Assembly: GCA_023333565.1 (NCBI GenBank)
Contig: JAJKFH010000102.1
Location: forward strand, 4,092,001-4,156,000
Length of the DNA: 64,000 bases
Direction of reading: 5' to 3'
Source of the DNA: Puffinus mauretanicus
Taxonomy: Eukaryota; Chordata; Aves; Procellariiformes; Procellariidae
Of the stretch, positions 38,311 through 51,900 are shown piece after piece; position 1 is the first letter of the stretch, and every line of letters begins with the position of its first letter. The position numbers were made by a program, and so were the translations under genes. Under the pieces are notes generated by a model. That model was not told the DNA's origin and made no database searches. It saw only the letters and a program-made list of their open reading frames with translations.

Positions 38311-39154
38311 CAGTATGCAATTATGCATTTCAGTGTAGACAAAATGTTATAGAGAAGGTATTCCACAGTGTAAAATGTTGATTCTATAATCTGAAAGGTC
38401 TGTCTTTGTGTGGCATGTGTGGTTTTTCAGATATAGTTATGTTTACTCAGTACTACCTATAAAATATATTTTAACCTTCCCCCTCAAAATATATTCCACG
38501 GCATCACTATAATATCCTTGTGAAACAAACATTTGGATTTTTTTAACAACCAAAACCGTCATTTCACAAGGCTTTATACAAATGGGAAACATAGTTAAGA
38601 TTTATTTATTATGTAAAATGGCAGGGATTATTATGTTTATTACTTTTAAATTGCACAATGCTTTTACATTAGGATCAATTTTAGAACACAGGATTAGCTA
38701 CTATAACTACTGGCAGTTTTGGTGCCTTATTACCTTCTATTATATTCTGAAGTAATTTTCATTTATTTAATTTAAACTTCTGTCATTCTGCTTTTTCAAG
38801 CCTTAATGTCTAAGTTTCTAAAAACCCAGTTGGTGTTTTCTATCTCCGCTGCTAAAGAAGCGCTGTTATTAAGTGATTCGATGGCTTGTTTAGTCCCTTG
38901 ACTATTCCAAGGCTCACTTTGCTTAATTTAACTACTGTACTCGCCTGCTCCCTCTCTCCTCACCCCCGCCCCTTTTTTGTTCTTAATTGTTTTCAGAGTA
39001 CTCAACTTCCTGTGGGGAATCAGTCAGCACGCCAGACTTCAAAGCACTTGTTACAGTAGACCAATTTGGCAATATGCTAATTTAAACCTATTTTTATATC
39101 TTTCTACGTTGTTTGTACGCAAACAAAGACCATTTTGGACATTAGTGAAAAAGC

Positions 39155-39184
39155 GAGGTCTTTGGAGGCTTTTTATTGCCTCGC
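39155..39184. repeat. Short inverted repeat (8-bp stem)
   Basis: AAGCGAGG and CCTCGCTT are separated by about 20 bp containing TTTGGAGGCTTTTTATTG. Two CpGs sit in the stem within otherwise AT-rich DNA. Could be chance. Confidence 0.5.
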
Positions 39185-42100
39185 TTCTTATTGGGGTGGG
39201 GGGGAAAGAGAGTGACTGTTAGCCACTGGAGATGGAAAATACCTGTAGGGTCTCATTTGATACATCATTCTCTTAATTACTTGCTCCATTTTATTTGCTT
39301 TGCCCAATGCGGTCCTCGTCCTTCAAGTGAATCCACATACGTTGGATGTGGATTGGCTTTAAATCAGGGTAACTGGGGTACAGCTCTTACTGTATGACTG
39401 TGAGATGTGGGGCTGAGGGGCCTCAGCTGTGCAAATCATTATGGGTTCACAGAATGAAAATATGTGAAAACTAAGGAATGTTTAATTAGACAGTTTGGAC
39501 TTCTGAAATTTCCAAGAACAGTGAAACAGGTTGAATCTGTGAAGTTTTTAAGCGTGCTGGGCAAAAACACTGCATCTATAATTACATGCACATATACTGA
39601 CACTGTACAATTTAAGCTATCAGGCATCTGACAGGTGAATCTAGGAGATGCATGTGAAAATTAAGTACAAATTTATCCACGCACACAGTTGCATGACTGA
39701 ACTGCTTAGTAGGATCATTGATTCATGTTCCTTCATGGATGAAGTTACAGAGTGGTTTGGGCATAATCCAAGTAAGATTATGTGTTTTACTTTAACATCA
39801 CACATCATCTCAGCGAAGTCAATGAGGTCATAATTCCAGCTTCATCCACACTGGCTGTGCGCTTCTTTGAATCGTCTATCTTTAAAGATTTGGTCTGGAT
39901 CCATCACAAAGCTATGATTAGTGCTATTTCTGTTAAAAGAGCAAGAGCACACAATTTGCTGCCAGCTTTGTGCTTCATTCTGGTTGTGGGGTAGAGGATA
40001 GATGATCTGGCAGGAAGTACACTGGGACGATTTTTTGAACTGGCAAGACAAGTTCGTTTTAGGTCTGGAGAGCACAGCATTTTTGTTACGTTATTAGGGG
40101 CCAGTGTCTTGTAGAACCATGACCTTGGATTTATCACCTGCTCATAGTTAGAGATGTTTAGCTTTTCAGTGGGATTATTTGATGATAGAGAGAGAAATCC
40201 TGGCCAGATTCTGTCTTCAGTGGCATCAGAATCTCGTTCAAGGCTGTTATTAGCTTTGTGTTTAGTAATCGATGCCTTTGCAGTTCTTGATTATGGTAAT
40301 TTCATTAGTGATACTGTTCCAAAATGGCACGGATTGATTTTTGCAAGGAGAGTCTTGTACACGAGGAAACGACAGGAATTCTTTTATTCTCATATTCATT
40401 TTTCATCATCAGACTGAGGAATGCATTTTCAAAATGCTCTCTCCATTTAAGAAGGCACTTCTTTGCTGGAGGATTCAGACATGAATGGAGAGGCTATTGT
40501 GTCAGCAGAGGCTGCGTGCTTATAAAGGGCACAGACAGGTCATATTATGAAGAGTTATCAGGAATCTCTGACATGTAACATATAATTTTTATTTGAGAAG
40601 ATGGTGAGCGTGAACTCAGTGTAGAGTGCTGGCACAAGGACCCTTACGTGAAGGCTACAAAGCGGATTCTGCATCGCCTTCTTTCTGCAGAGGGAGCACT
40701 GTGCAAATCCTGAAAAGGCCAGTGTGAAGACTACGTCTGAATATTGTCCAGCTACTAGCTGAATAATTACCTTGATCCTGTGGCCCGAGATCATATTAAG
40801 TTCTTAGGGACTTCTATAAACTGAGTCTGAGGTCTGGCCCTTTGGAGAGACTGATCTATTGCTGTGATTAGTAATGCTGCCTTTTTGGATGGTGGTCTTT
40901 TGGTTCACAATCTCAGTTGAAAAATGGAAGCGAATGTTGGTTAATTAGCAAAGGGAATTTTATTTGAGGTTTCCTACTATAAAGGAAAAATTAAAGAGAC
41001 GTGTAACCTGTAATTTTTTTTAAAATGGAATTTAACTCCTTCAGTTCTTGTAAGAAATAATGCAAGTTGGTGGATTTTAAAGTGAAACATAATTTTTAAA
41101 CAGTAAGTTGAAAAATTTTAAAGCAAAATATTTTTTAACTTTTCCAGACTATTTTTAAATTATTTTTTTATAGCCAAAACTGCTGTCTGAATTCTGTCCA
41201 TCTGGTAAACAGTTTCAGACTCTCTAAAATGCTATTTCTTGGTAGTTATGCCATTTGATATTTATATACATTGCTCCAGTACAGTGTTTCTTTAAGAAAT
41301 GGTCTTTTATACATTTAACCACATCTATAAGGTGGAGTGATGCCTGCATATGCAAAAGATCAAACTGTAATAATGTCTTTGGAAACGGAAGATAGCAGAC
41401 TCTCCAGTAGCCCTCATTAGTGGAATTATATAGTTATAGCTGAGAAAATTATTATCTGAATACTACAGATGGTTCAATGGCTTCTTAGTGCAGGGACAGA
41501 GTGAAAAAAAAATCGTAAGCAAAACATGCTGGGAATGACTAAATGGAAAATGAGAAAATTTTTTTCTGACTCCTAGTAGAAACGGCTCCAAGTCAAAATG
41601 TCAGATTCAGAATGCTGCAGACCTTGAGGCTAATGAGATCTGGATCTGTATTTTGTAGCTCACATCCATAGTTTAAAGTGAATTTGAGATCTAAATTTAT
41701 ATGTGTGATGCAGTTTAATATCATTTGAGTTTCTGGTTCTGGTTCCAAAGAGCTCTTAGAAAGTGATCTGAGGAGCTTCTGAAGAAGGCAATGGAACGTA
41801 TGCCTCACATTTTGCCCGAGTCTTTAAAAACAGAAAGATCTTATATTTTTTATGAACGCAAATGTACAAAAGAAGTGTCTGTATTGTACAAGCGTAGGAA
41901 AGTAAACCAACTTCTTTCATAGTAAAAGTTTAGGTCTTGTCCAGTAGATGTTTGTTGTTATTTATTGAATTTTGCTGTATTGATTTCTGTAACTCTGACT
42001 ATTTATCTTTCTACTGCAACACACATTTCAGTAAAAACTCTTTTGGGGGCAAAAGGCCAGAATGAAGTCTTTGCATGGCTTATCTCTAAAGTAGGAAGTG

Positions 42101-45100
42101 AGAGACTTAGAAGTTGCACCTACAAGAACCAGTGGGGACTCTTTGATGTCTCTCTTAATGTGCTGGGTTTAGATTACTTTGTGAGTACAAAAAGGGTGAA
42201 AGGTTTGAGGTTACTTTTAACTAACTCTTAGGACCATGATTTGTCCATGGGGTAGTTTTTAATAGAGCAGATACAAGGGGATGGGCTATCAGATACAGTG
42301 TCTTGAGGCTGAAATCCAGCCTCTCTCCACAAAAAACTCGCATGACCTAAAGATTCATGATATTTTCAATATCATGCTTCTTTAAAGGGGAGAAAAAAAA
42401 GGCGCAGCATGGGATATTTTTTCTCCAGTTTTTCAGCCCTTTCAAGTTATTTTCTGTAACTAAGAGCACAAGATCCTCTCTTTTAATTTTTTGTTAATTA
42501 TGCAGATGACTCCAAGATGTCTTAATGTAGAACACTAAGTACCACAAACTGCAAGACAATGTCACGGGAGTAGGCTGCATGACACAGGGGATTTAGCAGG
42601 TGCCACTCAGTCCTGTGATATTGAAGTACATTTAGAAGTGTTCCTGTTCTATGGCAATCAGTTGGTAGTTCTTTGTTCACCATCTCCTGTATTATCCATA
42701 AGTTTCTCCTGAAATGAAGAGCTTTGTAAAAAGGAGAATTTTAAGGCTAAACCATTCAATCCAGGTCTTGCATTCTTAAAGGGTTACTGTTTTCAGCTGA
42801 GCCTGCTAGTTATATTTTGGAGCAAATTTGTCCTATAAGCAAGTGTAAAGTAGTGTGACAATGTTTAAATTTCAGTGAGGGAATTTTAGGAAAAGTAGTA
42901 CTTCTCTGAGTTTTGCACAGGTCAAGAGCATGCAAATTCACAGCTACTGTGGGTCAGCTCATTCATGCTAATGGTAATAACATGGTTCAGGGTTAAGCCT
43001 CACAGTGGGGGACAAATTCTGTCCCTTGGTTCATCTATTGCTTTCCTTCATGTTCTTCCACCTGTATAGGACAACAGAATACGGTGTCAATAGGCGCTGA
43101 CATCCTAATTCAAACCACAAGAGTTTCTAATAAGCTGCCAATCCTATAGCATATTTATTTTTGCGATGGCGCTAAACCCACAAGTTGTATCTTTCACTGT
43201 TAGATATTCCCTAAACACAATAAATGATGTTCTTACACTATTGTAATGACACTGGTTGATTAAGACCTGGTTTAGATGCCCTGTCTTTAGTTATGGTGTA
43301 AGGCTTTCAACTCATAGGTAATTGCTTCAAGAATTCTGTTAAGCTGATGTTACTGCAGGATTCCTGACAAGTGATAAAGTACAATGAAGTATGCAAATAA
43401 AAAATATCATGAAATTGATCTTTATAGACACAATGCTGATAGGAAGCCTAAAGCTCTCATCAAAATTTTCTTTACAGAAAATCTGAAATAACTATTAGAA
43501 TCAGCCTACCCCAGATATATAGCTAAGCAACTTGGATCAGAACCTAGCCTTGAATATTCCACTTGTTTCTCCACTCTACTCACATAGGGAATTGATAATT
43601 TCTGCTATACTTTCTCAAATAAAAATGTTACATTTTCACTCTATGGATAAATGGATTAAGGATTTGTCAGGCCAATTTTGCAGCTTTCTTTCAAGAAATT
43701 CACAAACCTTTAAAATGTCATATTGCTTTTATACTTTAAAATGTCTTAAAGATCTGCCTAGGGAAAGGATGCATATTATTTATGACTTTCCTATATATCT
43801 TGACTTCAAATATTTAAATCTACTAATTACTGGAAGAAAAAGACAGCTGTGATTTCTGAAGGACTTAAAAAATCAAAGAAAATTTACAGGTTAGGAATTT
43901 GTTACTGTGGTGAAAATAAGCCCTGGATAATTATAGACTAATTTATGAGCTAATTATATAGGCTGAAAATTCTGCCTTTTAGATCCATTTTGGACAGACC
44001 TGTCTATATATGAATCTTCTATTACCTGCTCATATCTCTCTTGTTTGTCACTGTGCTCTTCCCCACGTTAGGAGAAGTAGGGGAGAAAGGACTTTCTCCT
44101 TTCAACATTTCCAGGACTGCAGAGAGAGCACTTCACATGCTGGAACAAACAGGGCAACGCCCACCCAGTTCTCTTCCACAGAGGGATAAACCTACCTCTC
44201 CCAGCAGAGGAGCTGGAGAGGATATGGACATCTTCCTAACCTGAAAGTATTTATGTGAGGGACACAGGATGGACTTCAGCCCCTACATTGGCAATGTCAT
44301 TGGACTGCATTCTTTTTTCCTAAATGCAATGCTGTCATTACATTTACATTTCCAGAATTCTCATGTAGTGGCCACCATATTCAACAGACAATTTGAATAT
44401 GGATTGTTCCGTAATTGAAGCTAAGCTAGGACACTAATTAATCCCTTTTCTGCAGTTCTGTAATGAGTTGGCTGGCTTACAAGTACCACTGACCTCTAAT
44501 GGATGGAATCAGAACTGTTCAGTCATTTGTCATGTCTCACAGGGCACAACTCATGGCCAATCTGCTTTAAGTTTAAATAGTAAGGACTTGTGCTTTTGGG
44601 TCAGGAGACTCTCATTTCAGGCTCAGTGGCTGCCAGGAATTTCTGAGTGGTTGTGGTCTCCAGCTCAAGAGTAGGGTGTCATTAGCAAGCTCAAACGAGT
44701 CAGCAGTTACTCACAGGAATGAGTTAATGCTTTGCTCACCACTGTAAGAAAGTTTGTGGTCTGTCTGCAGTAACAAATGTGAAGCTGTAGGTGGTGAGAA
44801 ATTTGTTATACTATATAAGCAGAACATTTCAGAGCTATTATAAAATTTGAGATTTTTGGTGAACAGAGCTCTTTATTATGTCTTTGTTCGTTGTGGGCTA
44901 GCTAGCAGTGATTCATGGAATATTACTGTACATCTGATTTTAGTAGTTACCCATTACATCATGTTAACACATTTCAGTAAGTAATCAATTCAGGTTTTGG
45001 TATGCTGCTTTAATTCAGGTTTCATTCCTTGCCTGATATTTATTTTCAGAGGTGTGTTGTCCATCTTCGTCTGAGATCATACTGCCCTCTTTGCAGTAGC

Positions 45101-46009
45101 CATTTTAGGATAAAATGCTTAATAAGATTTGCATTTAAAAAATGAACTAAAAGAACTGGACCCCCTCCAGCGAGAAACAAGTAATTATATCATTTGTATT
45201 GCAAAACAGGAGTGGCTATAAAACATCAGTATACTTTTTAAGAAGACTGATATTCTTAAGAAACATTACATTACATATAAAACGACAGGCCAGGCAGAGG
45301 GGAGAAGCCCTCTCCAGTGCAAGTAACCCACAGACTCATAGGCAGAGGCATGGCTTTTATTCTGCATTCTGCTTAACCAAGAACTCCAAATTTACCGCTT
45401 CTAGTTTTTGCCTTTTACTTTCATGGTACTGTGATTATGAAAGCTAGTGAGGGACATTATTAGACTTTGTCTGTGATCAGAAGAAATTTTTGGTAGATTT
45501 GTCCCAGAAAACCATCTAAGTATTGCATAACACATACAGAAGTCTTTTGTCTGTTCATCTTAGATTTCTTCTCCCCACCCCTGCCAAAATATGAGCCACT
45601 GAAATTTTTGTCTGTATAACTGTGCAAAGACTGGCATAACTAAGGTGTGTTTTGCACTGCTGGTTAATATGGCAAGAGATATTTTATGTAGCTTAGATGC
45701 TCCTGGCCTTAAGACCCCTTGTTCTAAGTAAAAATACAGGAATTGTTATTCCTCTCTGGTTGGATGACTAAACCAGTTTAACCAGTCTTCAGGCAAAGCA
45801 CTGTTTGTGCTGAAACCCATGTAACGTTTGTGAATCTCAAATAGAAATGCTCATCAGTTTTTCAAATACTTGTGAATAATATGTAATCTCATGAACTAGA
45901 ATTATGTGTGTTTGGCATTTTATTAATGAAAATGTTCCCAAATCAGTGTCTGTTAGGTTGTTTAAATATTCAGCGACTTCTACCCTGAATACAGACCATT
46001 TGCAAAAAG

Positions 46010-46700
46010 CTTTTAGGTGAGTATTAATAAATTAATATGTTAATTAAATCTGCATCTGTGTACAGACTTTATTGCTGTTTGCTTTGCATCTTTTTTAAAT
46101 AAAGCTTTTTGAGATTTTATTTTTGTGTGTAGCAAACTTTACATTAGAGTTGGTCAATCTATTCTCATATTGGCAGAAGGGGATTTTCATTGATCGTTTT
46201 CTCTGTATTTGCCTTTTTTCCTCCTTCTCTAAACCCTAGTGCTGTAATGCAGAAGATTTATTGTCAATGATTTATTAAAATGTAATTCTAAGGTGACTCC
46301 TTATCGTGAAAGTAATCTGCAGGCTATCTTTGTTTAAACTTGCAACCCGCTTTGTCAAAGAAAACAGCCTATGAAATTTTCATTATAATAGACAGGTTTT
46401 TATAATGAACTGGGAAAAAGCTATTATGACCAAAAAACAAATTGTTAGGAAACTTATGCATTGAAACAATATGCTCATTAATTGTAATTTTTTTGGGAGG
46501 GTGAACAATTCCATTTAATGGTTACATTTTTCAGTCTTATAAATTAATTTGAATTACCCAATATCACTTAATTTTTCCCTAGGAAAGCTTCTGCTTGCCC
46601 GAGCAATATTATAACTGCTAATTCAATTACACTGAAATTGTTTAATAGAAAATATAATTGCTTATTCATACAGAATACCTATTAAAGGAGTGCAAAGGCC
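46010..46700. promoter_or_regulatory. Possible conserved non-coding element (AT-rich, TAAT-rich)
   Basis: Dense TAAT/ATTA, an octamer-like TTATGCAT (46454-46461) next to a SOX-like AACAAT (46465-46470), and few repeat marks. It has the texture of vertebrate developmental enhancers. This is an impression from motif density only; no alignment was possible. Confidence 0.25.
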
Positions 46701-47676
46701 TATACCCTAGGGTTACTACATATTAGTACTTTGGGAATTCAGATGGGAATGCTGGGTAGGGAAGGTGCTGACTGATCTTTAATTGTTCATCACCTGCCTC
46801 CAAAATAATATGAATGGACCCAAACTAAATGACCACTCATTACAAGTTTCAATTTAGGAGCTTGGCTGGGGTCAGCAGATTGCTTATGCTGATCGCAATG
46901 ATTTGAAGTTGTGATTACCATAAGCAATTTAAATTTTATTGATCTACCCTTCTGAAAGTTGTAATTGAGCATAGATGTTGGACCCGTAGCTCTCCAAACT
47001 AAATTGTACTCTGAAGCCCTTGCTGGATTACTGCAAGAATCAATAAGCAGTCAGTCACATTAACAATGAAATAGCTCCATTAACATACAGTGCTACTGGT
47101 GAAACTTTATTTAGGAGGGGTGTTAGTTCACTTCATTGTTTTATCAATGAATTTCAGTTGTACAGGGAAAAGTATAGCTTGTGTACGCCTAATGAGCTTG
47201 CATAATGATAATCTTATATGCTTTAACTATGAGTGTTTTTATGGGGAAGAAAGATTTTTTTTTTCTGTGACAGATTTGCTTTATTATGAGCAGAGGAACT
47301 ATGTAACTAGAATTACAATTTGTTAACTGTGATGCACTGAAATAACTTGGGTGCCAAAGAGTTTTCTACTGTGACATATGTTCACTATTAGTGAGTTTCA
47401 GACAAAAGGTCATGTCTCAAACAAGAACACAGACACATAGTGCGTTTGTAATTTATATATATTTGGAACTTCCAAGTGGAGTTTAGTGGTCAGTCTCCTA
47501 AACACCTTCCCCCACTCCAAGTTTCCTGCACCTCTGTGGCATTGCTGAAGAGATTAGAACAGTGACCAGAGAAAGGCTGGTAGTTCTTACAGAAAATAGG
47601 CAGTAGAAACAACACAGAAGGGATTAGTAAAATGGATGATAGACATGCCTGGACTGTATGAAACATTTTTTTCCTG

Positions 47677-47719
47677 TGACTCAGAAGTGACTCAGAAGTG
47701 ACTCAAAAGTAACTCAAAA
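47677..47719 (+). repeat. 11-bp tandem repeat of AP-1-like sites
   Basis: The unit TGACTCAGAAG occurs with starts at 47677, 47688 and 47699, then a decayed TAACTCAAAAT at 47710. The first three contain a perfect AP-1/TRE core TGACTCA, spaced exactly 11 bp. It could be a chance minisatellite or a functional site cluster. Confidence 0.9.
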
Positions 47720-48200
47720 TTTTGGAAAGAAGATGCACAAAGTGGACCCTTTGAAGTATGGCACGGCTGGAAACAGATATATCTTTGACTAAATCTCTCA
47801 TGTATCCTTTTGTGCTTTATCTCTGCTTTCACTATATCTGCTATCTTACTTAGTTTGTTATGACTTTAACTCGTTGCAATCTTCTTTACTGTAGTACCTC
47901 GAAGCCCTCGCTACAGTACAGCCTGTCTCCCTTTCCTCCATACTAGGTTTTAAATGAGCAATGAACCAATATTTGTTGACTTGATTGGCAGTGGCAATGA
48001 GTAGTTTTAATTGAGTAAACTTGTATTTGGGAAAGTGCCATCTTTGTATTCATCAAAATGATAGTAGAAGAGCCATAATGATAGCATTTTATGATCATAA
48101 ATTATTTACATTTATACTTCTTTACTACCTAAGGAGCTGTTGATTTCATACTATCCCAGACAATCCTACTGGCAATTCATTCATGAAGAAATGAAAGCCA

Positions 48201-48220
48201 CTATATATATATATATGTAT
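48201..48220 (+). repeat. (TA)n microsatellite
   Basis: About seven TA units, then TGTATAC; 220 bp upstream of the second LTR. Confidence 0.88.
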
Positions 48221-48442
48221 ACTGGGCCTAGTTTAGACACTGGTGAAAACCATTGCTGTTGTTAGACATAATTACTTTTCAGGAGCAAAAGATCTCTCTC
48301 CTAGTGAAAGGATTCACATGCTTTTGGAGAGGGGTAATGCCATCAACTCTGGCCATGATGTTACATAGCAGCACTGAGAGCAGCAGCGCTGGATTACCAA
48401 CCACCCTTACATACTCCTTGACTTGAATACCTCTTGCAGAAC

Positions 48443-48943
48443 TGTCCTGGTTTCGGCTGGGATAGGGTTAAATTTCTTCCTAGTGCTGTGTTTTGGATTT
48501 AGTATGAGGAGAATGTTGATAACACACGGATGTTTTCAGTTGTTGCTAAGTGCCCTCCTAGTCCAAGGACAGCTCCCGTGCCTACTGACTGAGCTAGGTA
48601 CACAAGACGGGAGGGAACATAATCAGGACAGCCAGCCCAGCTGGCTAATGGGGTATTCCATACCATGTGACGTCATGCTCAGTATAGGAATGGTAGGCGT
48701 GATCCAGGAAGTAGCGATCGCTACTTGGTTATCGGTCAGCGCGGGTGGTGAGCAATTGCAATTGTGCATCACTCATTTTGTATATTTTATCATTATTTAT
48801 TATTATTATTTTCCCTTTTCTGTTCTATTAAACTGTCTTTATCTCAACCCATGAGTTTTTCTCACTCTTACCCTTCCGATTCTCTCCCCATCCCACTGGG
48901 GGGGCGGGGGGAGTGAGTGAGAGGCTGCGTGGTATTTGGCTGC
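48443..48943 (+). mobile_element. Second solo LTR, relative of the intron-3 LTR, 3' end missing
   Basis: It begins TGTCCTGGTTTCGGCTGG and carries the same block order: GTTGATAACAC, CCATACCATGTGACGTCATGC with an intact CRE (TGACGTCA, 48668-48675), TATTAAACTGTC, TTTATCTCAACCCA and the GGAGTGAGTGAG block. The middle is diverged from the intron-3 copy, suggesting a separate subfamily. The usual ~16-20 bp end (GGGTTAAACCACGACA) is absent, yet TGCAGAAC is found at both edges (48435-48442 and 48941-48948). No internal retroviral genes are seen. Confidence 0.85.
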
Positions 48944-51900
48944 AGAACATAAGCTATAATTTCAGCATCTCAGTACTACAGAATTTGTGGTCTTATAAAC
49001 ACCCCACAGTCAAAATGCCTAACATATATCTATGCAGAACTGTCACGACGATATTTGCAATAAAGGCTTACTCCTTAAACTTTAGCAGTAGATCAGCTTT
49101 TGTGGTCTAGAACATATACTTCAGATCAGAGAGACAGGGCATCCTAAAGGGTGCAGGCATCCTACAGTGAAGAGCACACACAGCCCTTTTCTACAAATAT
49201 ACTCCTGAATTTTGATATGAGCTGTTTTTTAGTGTAGGACAGTTCAACGAGTTCTTTGCAGCTATAACAACACAAACAAATATTTTGTCTTGTTCTACAG
49301 GTGTAAAAGTACTTCATGATATTTTTGCTGCCTTCTCAGGAATTTATTTTTTCCAGGTTTCTGCCACTATATGCCACATCCTCACTGAGATGGTAAACTG
49401 TTTTTCTCTAGATCTTGGTTTCTCAAGGATTCAAATTAATGCATGTGTACTGTGATCCAACTCTTGGAATTCCTTTCTCATTCAGCAATTCAATTGGTAT
49501 GGTTTATGTGAGGTTCTTACTCAGGCCCACACCTACTTTACAGAAACTCATGCAGAAGATGAATAAAAGAAGAACACATAAATCCTTTGTCATTCCTTCA
49601 GCTGAGGCAGTGTTGTTATCCTGGGGAATTCGTGTGGAACAAAAATACATGTTACTTACATATAATTTCTATACCAGCTTCTGACGTAGAGCAGACACAC
49701 ACCAATGTAAGATATGGCATTGATTCATAAAAAGCTTGATGTGAATGGTCACTTTCAAGTATAGCAACATGTTTACAAATGTAAGACACCCTAAAAAAAG
49801 ACATAGCTGATCTTTATATAGGAAACATCAGCAAGAAAAATGTTCAGTGAAAATTGTCTTGTGGAAATTACAGTTCTTCAGATAAGAAATTATACTAATT
49901 AGAAGAGGACTTAAGTATTTTATAAACTATAAGATCACTTGTAAAATTGATAATCAGATACATAACTCAGTTTTCAAAAGAGATTTTTGAATATGGTGTT
50001 CTACTGCTAATATATTTCTTGCAGAAAATCTGAGAAAAACATGTCTGATTGATCTATATCCTATATAAAATGTCATGCATCAAGAAAATTCCACATGTAC
50101 TGTCTAAGTGTTATATTGAAGGGTCATGATAGCCCAATTATGAGATATTATATATCAAATTACATTGAGGAAAGAAGAGTCTCTTTTAATGCTTGAGATT
50201 CTGCTCTCTCTATCATCTCTTTTATGTTAAAGAGCTTTGGGTTTTCGGGTCATTTCTGATAGGATCTCTAACCAAAAAAATAAAATAAAATTCCCTTTAA
50301 TTGAGAGCCCTTTACACTAAAAAACAATTAAGTTTTGAGATCCATTTAATTTTTACTTGTTTTAAGCACTATCATAAACATCTGCCACCTGGCATAGAAA
50401 TTGCTTCATATGGCAGGTGGGGAGATGAGATTTATTTAAAAGTTCTTTGTCTTTGATGCTTTTCCCTGCTGTATTTTCCAGTGGAGTAATTTGAAACTGA
50501 TGGCATTTAAATAACCATTTATTGCCATAATGGAAGAATACTGTTAAAAATACATAGAGTAATTGCTGTCATTCCAAGATAAGAATACAGCAGTAGACAT
50601 AATGGAGCAAACCATCTTCAGTCTAGTTTGGCCTCCGGCCATAACATTGGCCAACACTTTGATCATTCAGAAGAAAATAAAATGCCTTCCGCCTCTTTTC
50701 TGCATATATATGTAATGCATAAATTGATTGATTTATTAACCTGGACAAAAAAAGTTTTCTTTTTCCCTCTGTAGGTAGTGCTGGAAACCTCAGATCTGGG
50801 AGCTGAGTGTATTCAGTTTTTAACTCATCCACAAAATCAAAACGAGTTTTGTGTTGTTCTTTGAAAAACACAATGTACACATGGAACCTCCTTCCCATGA
50901 GTTGCAACCCACCCTGTTCCATATGCTCTCTCCATTACAGACTTCTTGTGTATTTTTTTAATGCCACCTGCATTCCAAAGCAATTTATAAAGAAAGATGA
51001 AGCCTTTCCATTGAGAAATTGCAGCAGTGTTACGTAGCAAGCATGAGAGGTGGGGGGAGAAATTAAAGGGAAGACAAGTTCTTCTGCTTATCTTTTCCCT
51101 GCCTTGGCTTTCTTCACATTATTGCATACTTTTTGCATGGCATTTTAGGGACAAAGAAAGAAAGGTATTTCCTATTGTCCTTCTCATGAGACTTTTGACC
51201 CCTGTAATGGAATCATTTCATAAGATCATCTGTCCTTGCAAAATTTGAAACATCTTGAGCAAATGACCTCATCTGAACAGTTCAACCTGTGAAATTCTTG
51301 CCGACTCTATTAGGTCCATATGAGCTTAATGCAGAACTAAGACCATACAAATAGTTAGAGTCAAGAAAATTTACAAAAAAGCTCTGAGTGCACTATTAGC
51401 AACTATAAAATTATCAAACATTGCTTTAAATGCAGCCATAACACTTGATTCTTGTGCCAGTAATTTTCAACAGCCACGTATGACTGCAAAACAGTATTTC
51501 ATATCTGATTCACTTTGATTGCTCTTACATTCTGAGTGGTCCTAAAAGTCCTTCCTACTGAGGGGAGGAGGGAGAGTGAAGAGGCTGATTTAAGCATTAG
51601 GCTGAAATCCTGTGAATTCTGGGTACCTTACTCATTCTTCCCCAACATTTTAGTTAGGTTTTTTAAACTTCACTTTGTCTGTGCTAGCATTCAATAAATA
51701 TCCCTGTGACTCCATTCATTTGCTGACGAGAAATTTAATGGAAACAGCAAAACATAGATAAATAATAGAAAATATTCTTGAAGAGCAAATTGTAAAGTTA
51801 GTGATGAGAAAATTTTCAGCAAAAATATGGCCCTTGTGTCCTCTGACTTCTTATTTTGAGTGTGCATAACATACTCATTGTGACTCAAGATTTGCTAGAA

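Larger units (their letters stand above)
25206..48442. other. Downstream intergenic region, first part
   Basis: No exon was recognised on either strand. I looked for LIM-domain Cys/His spacing of LMO3, the human downstream neighbour, on the - strand and did not find it. It contains CR1 pieces (28850, 37548), MIR-like SINEs (35795, 36076, 38030), microsatellites and the AP-1-like array; long stretches remain unassigned. Confidence 0.6.

Noticed and set aside
44041..44244. 67-codon + strand ORF of mixed composition
   Set aside because: Looks mildly coding-like but has no family motif, no splice context and no conservation evidence.
48423..48854. 143-codon + strand ORF
   Set aside because: It is the reading of LTR sequence, which is non-coding; its hydrophobic look comes from T-rich DNA.
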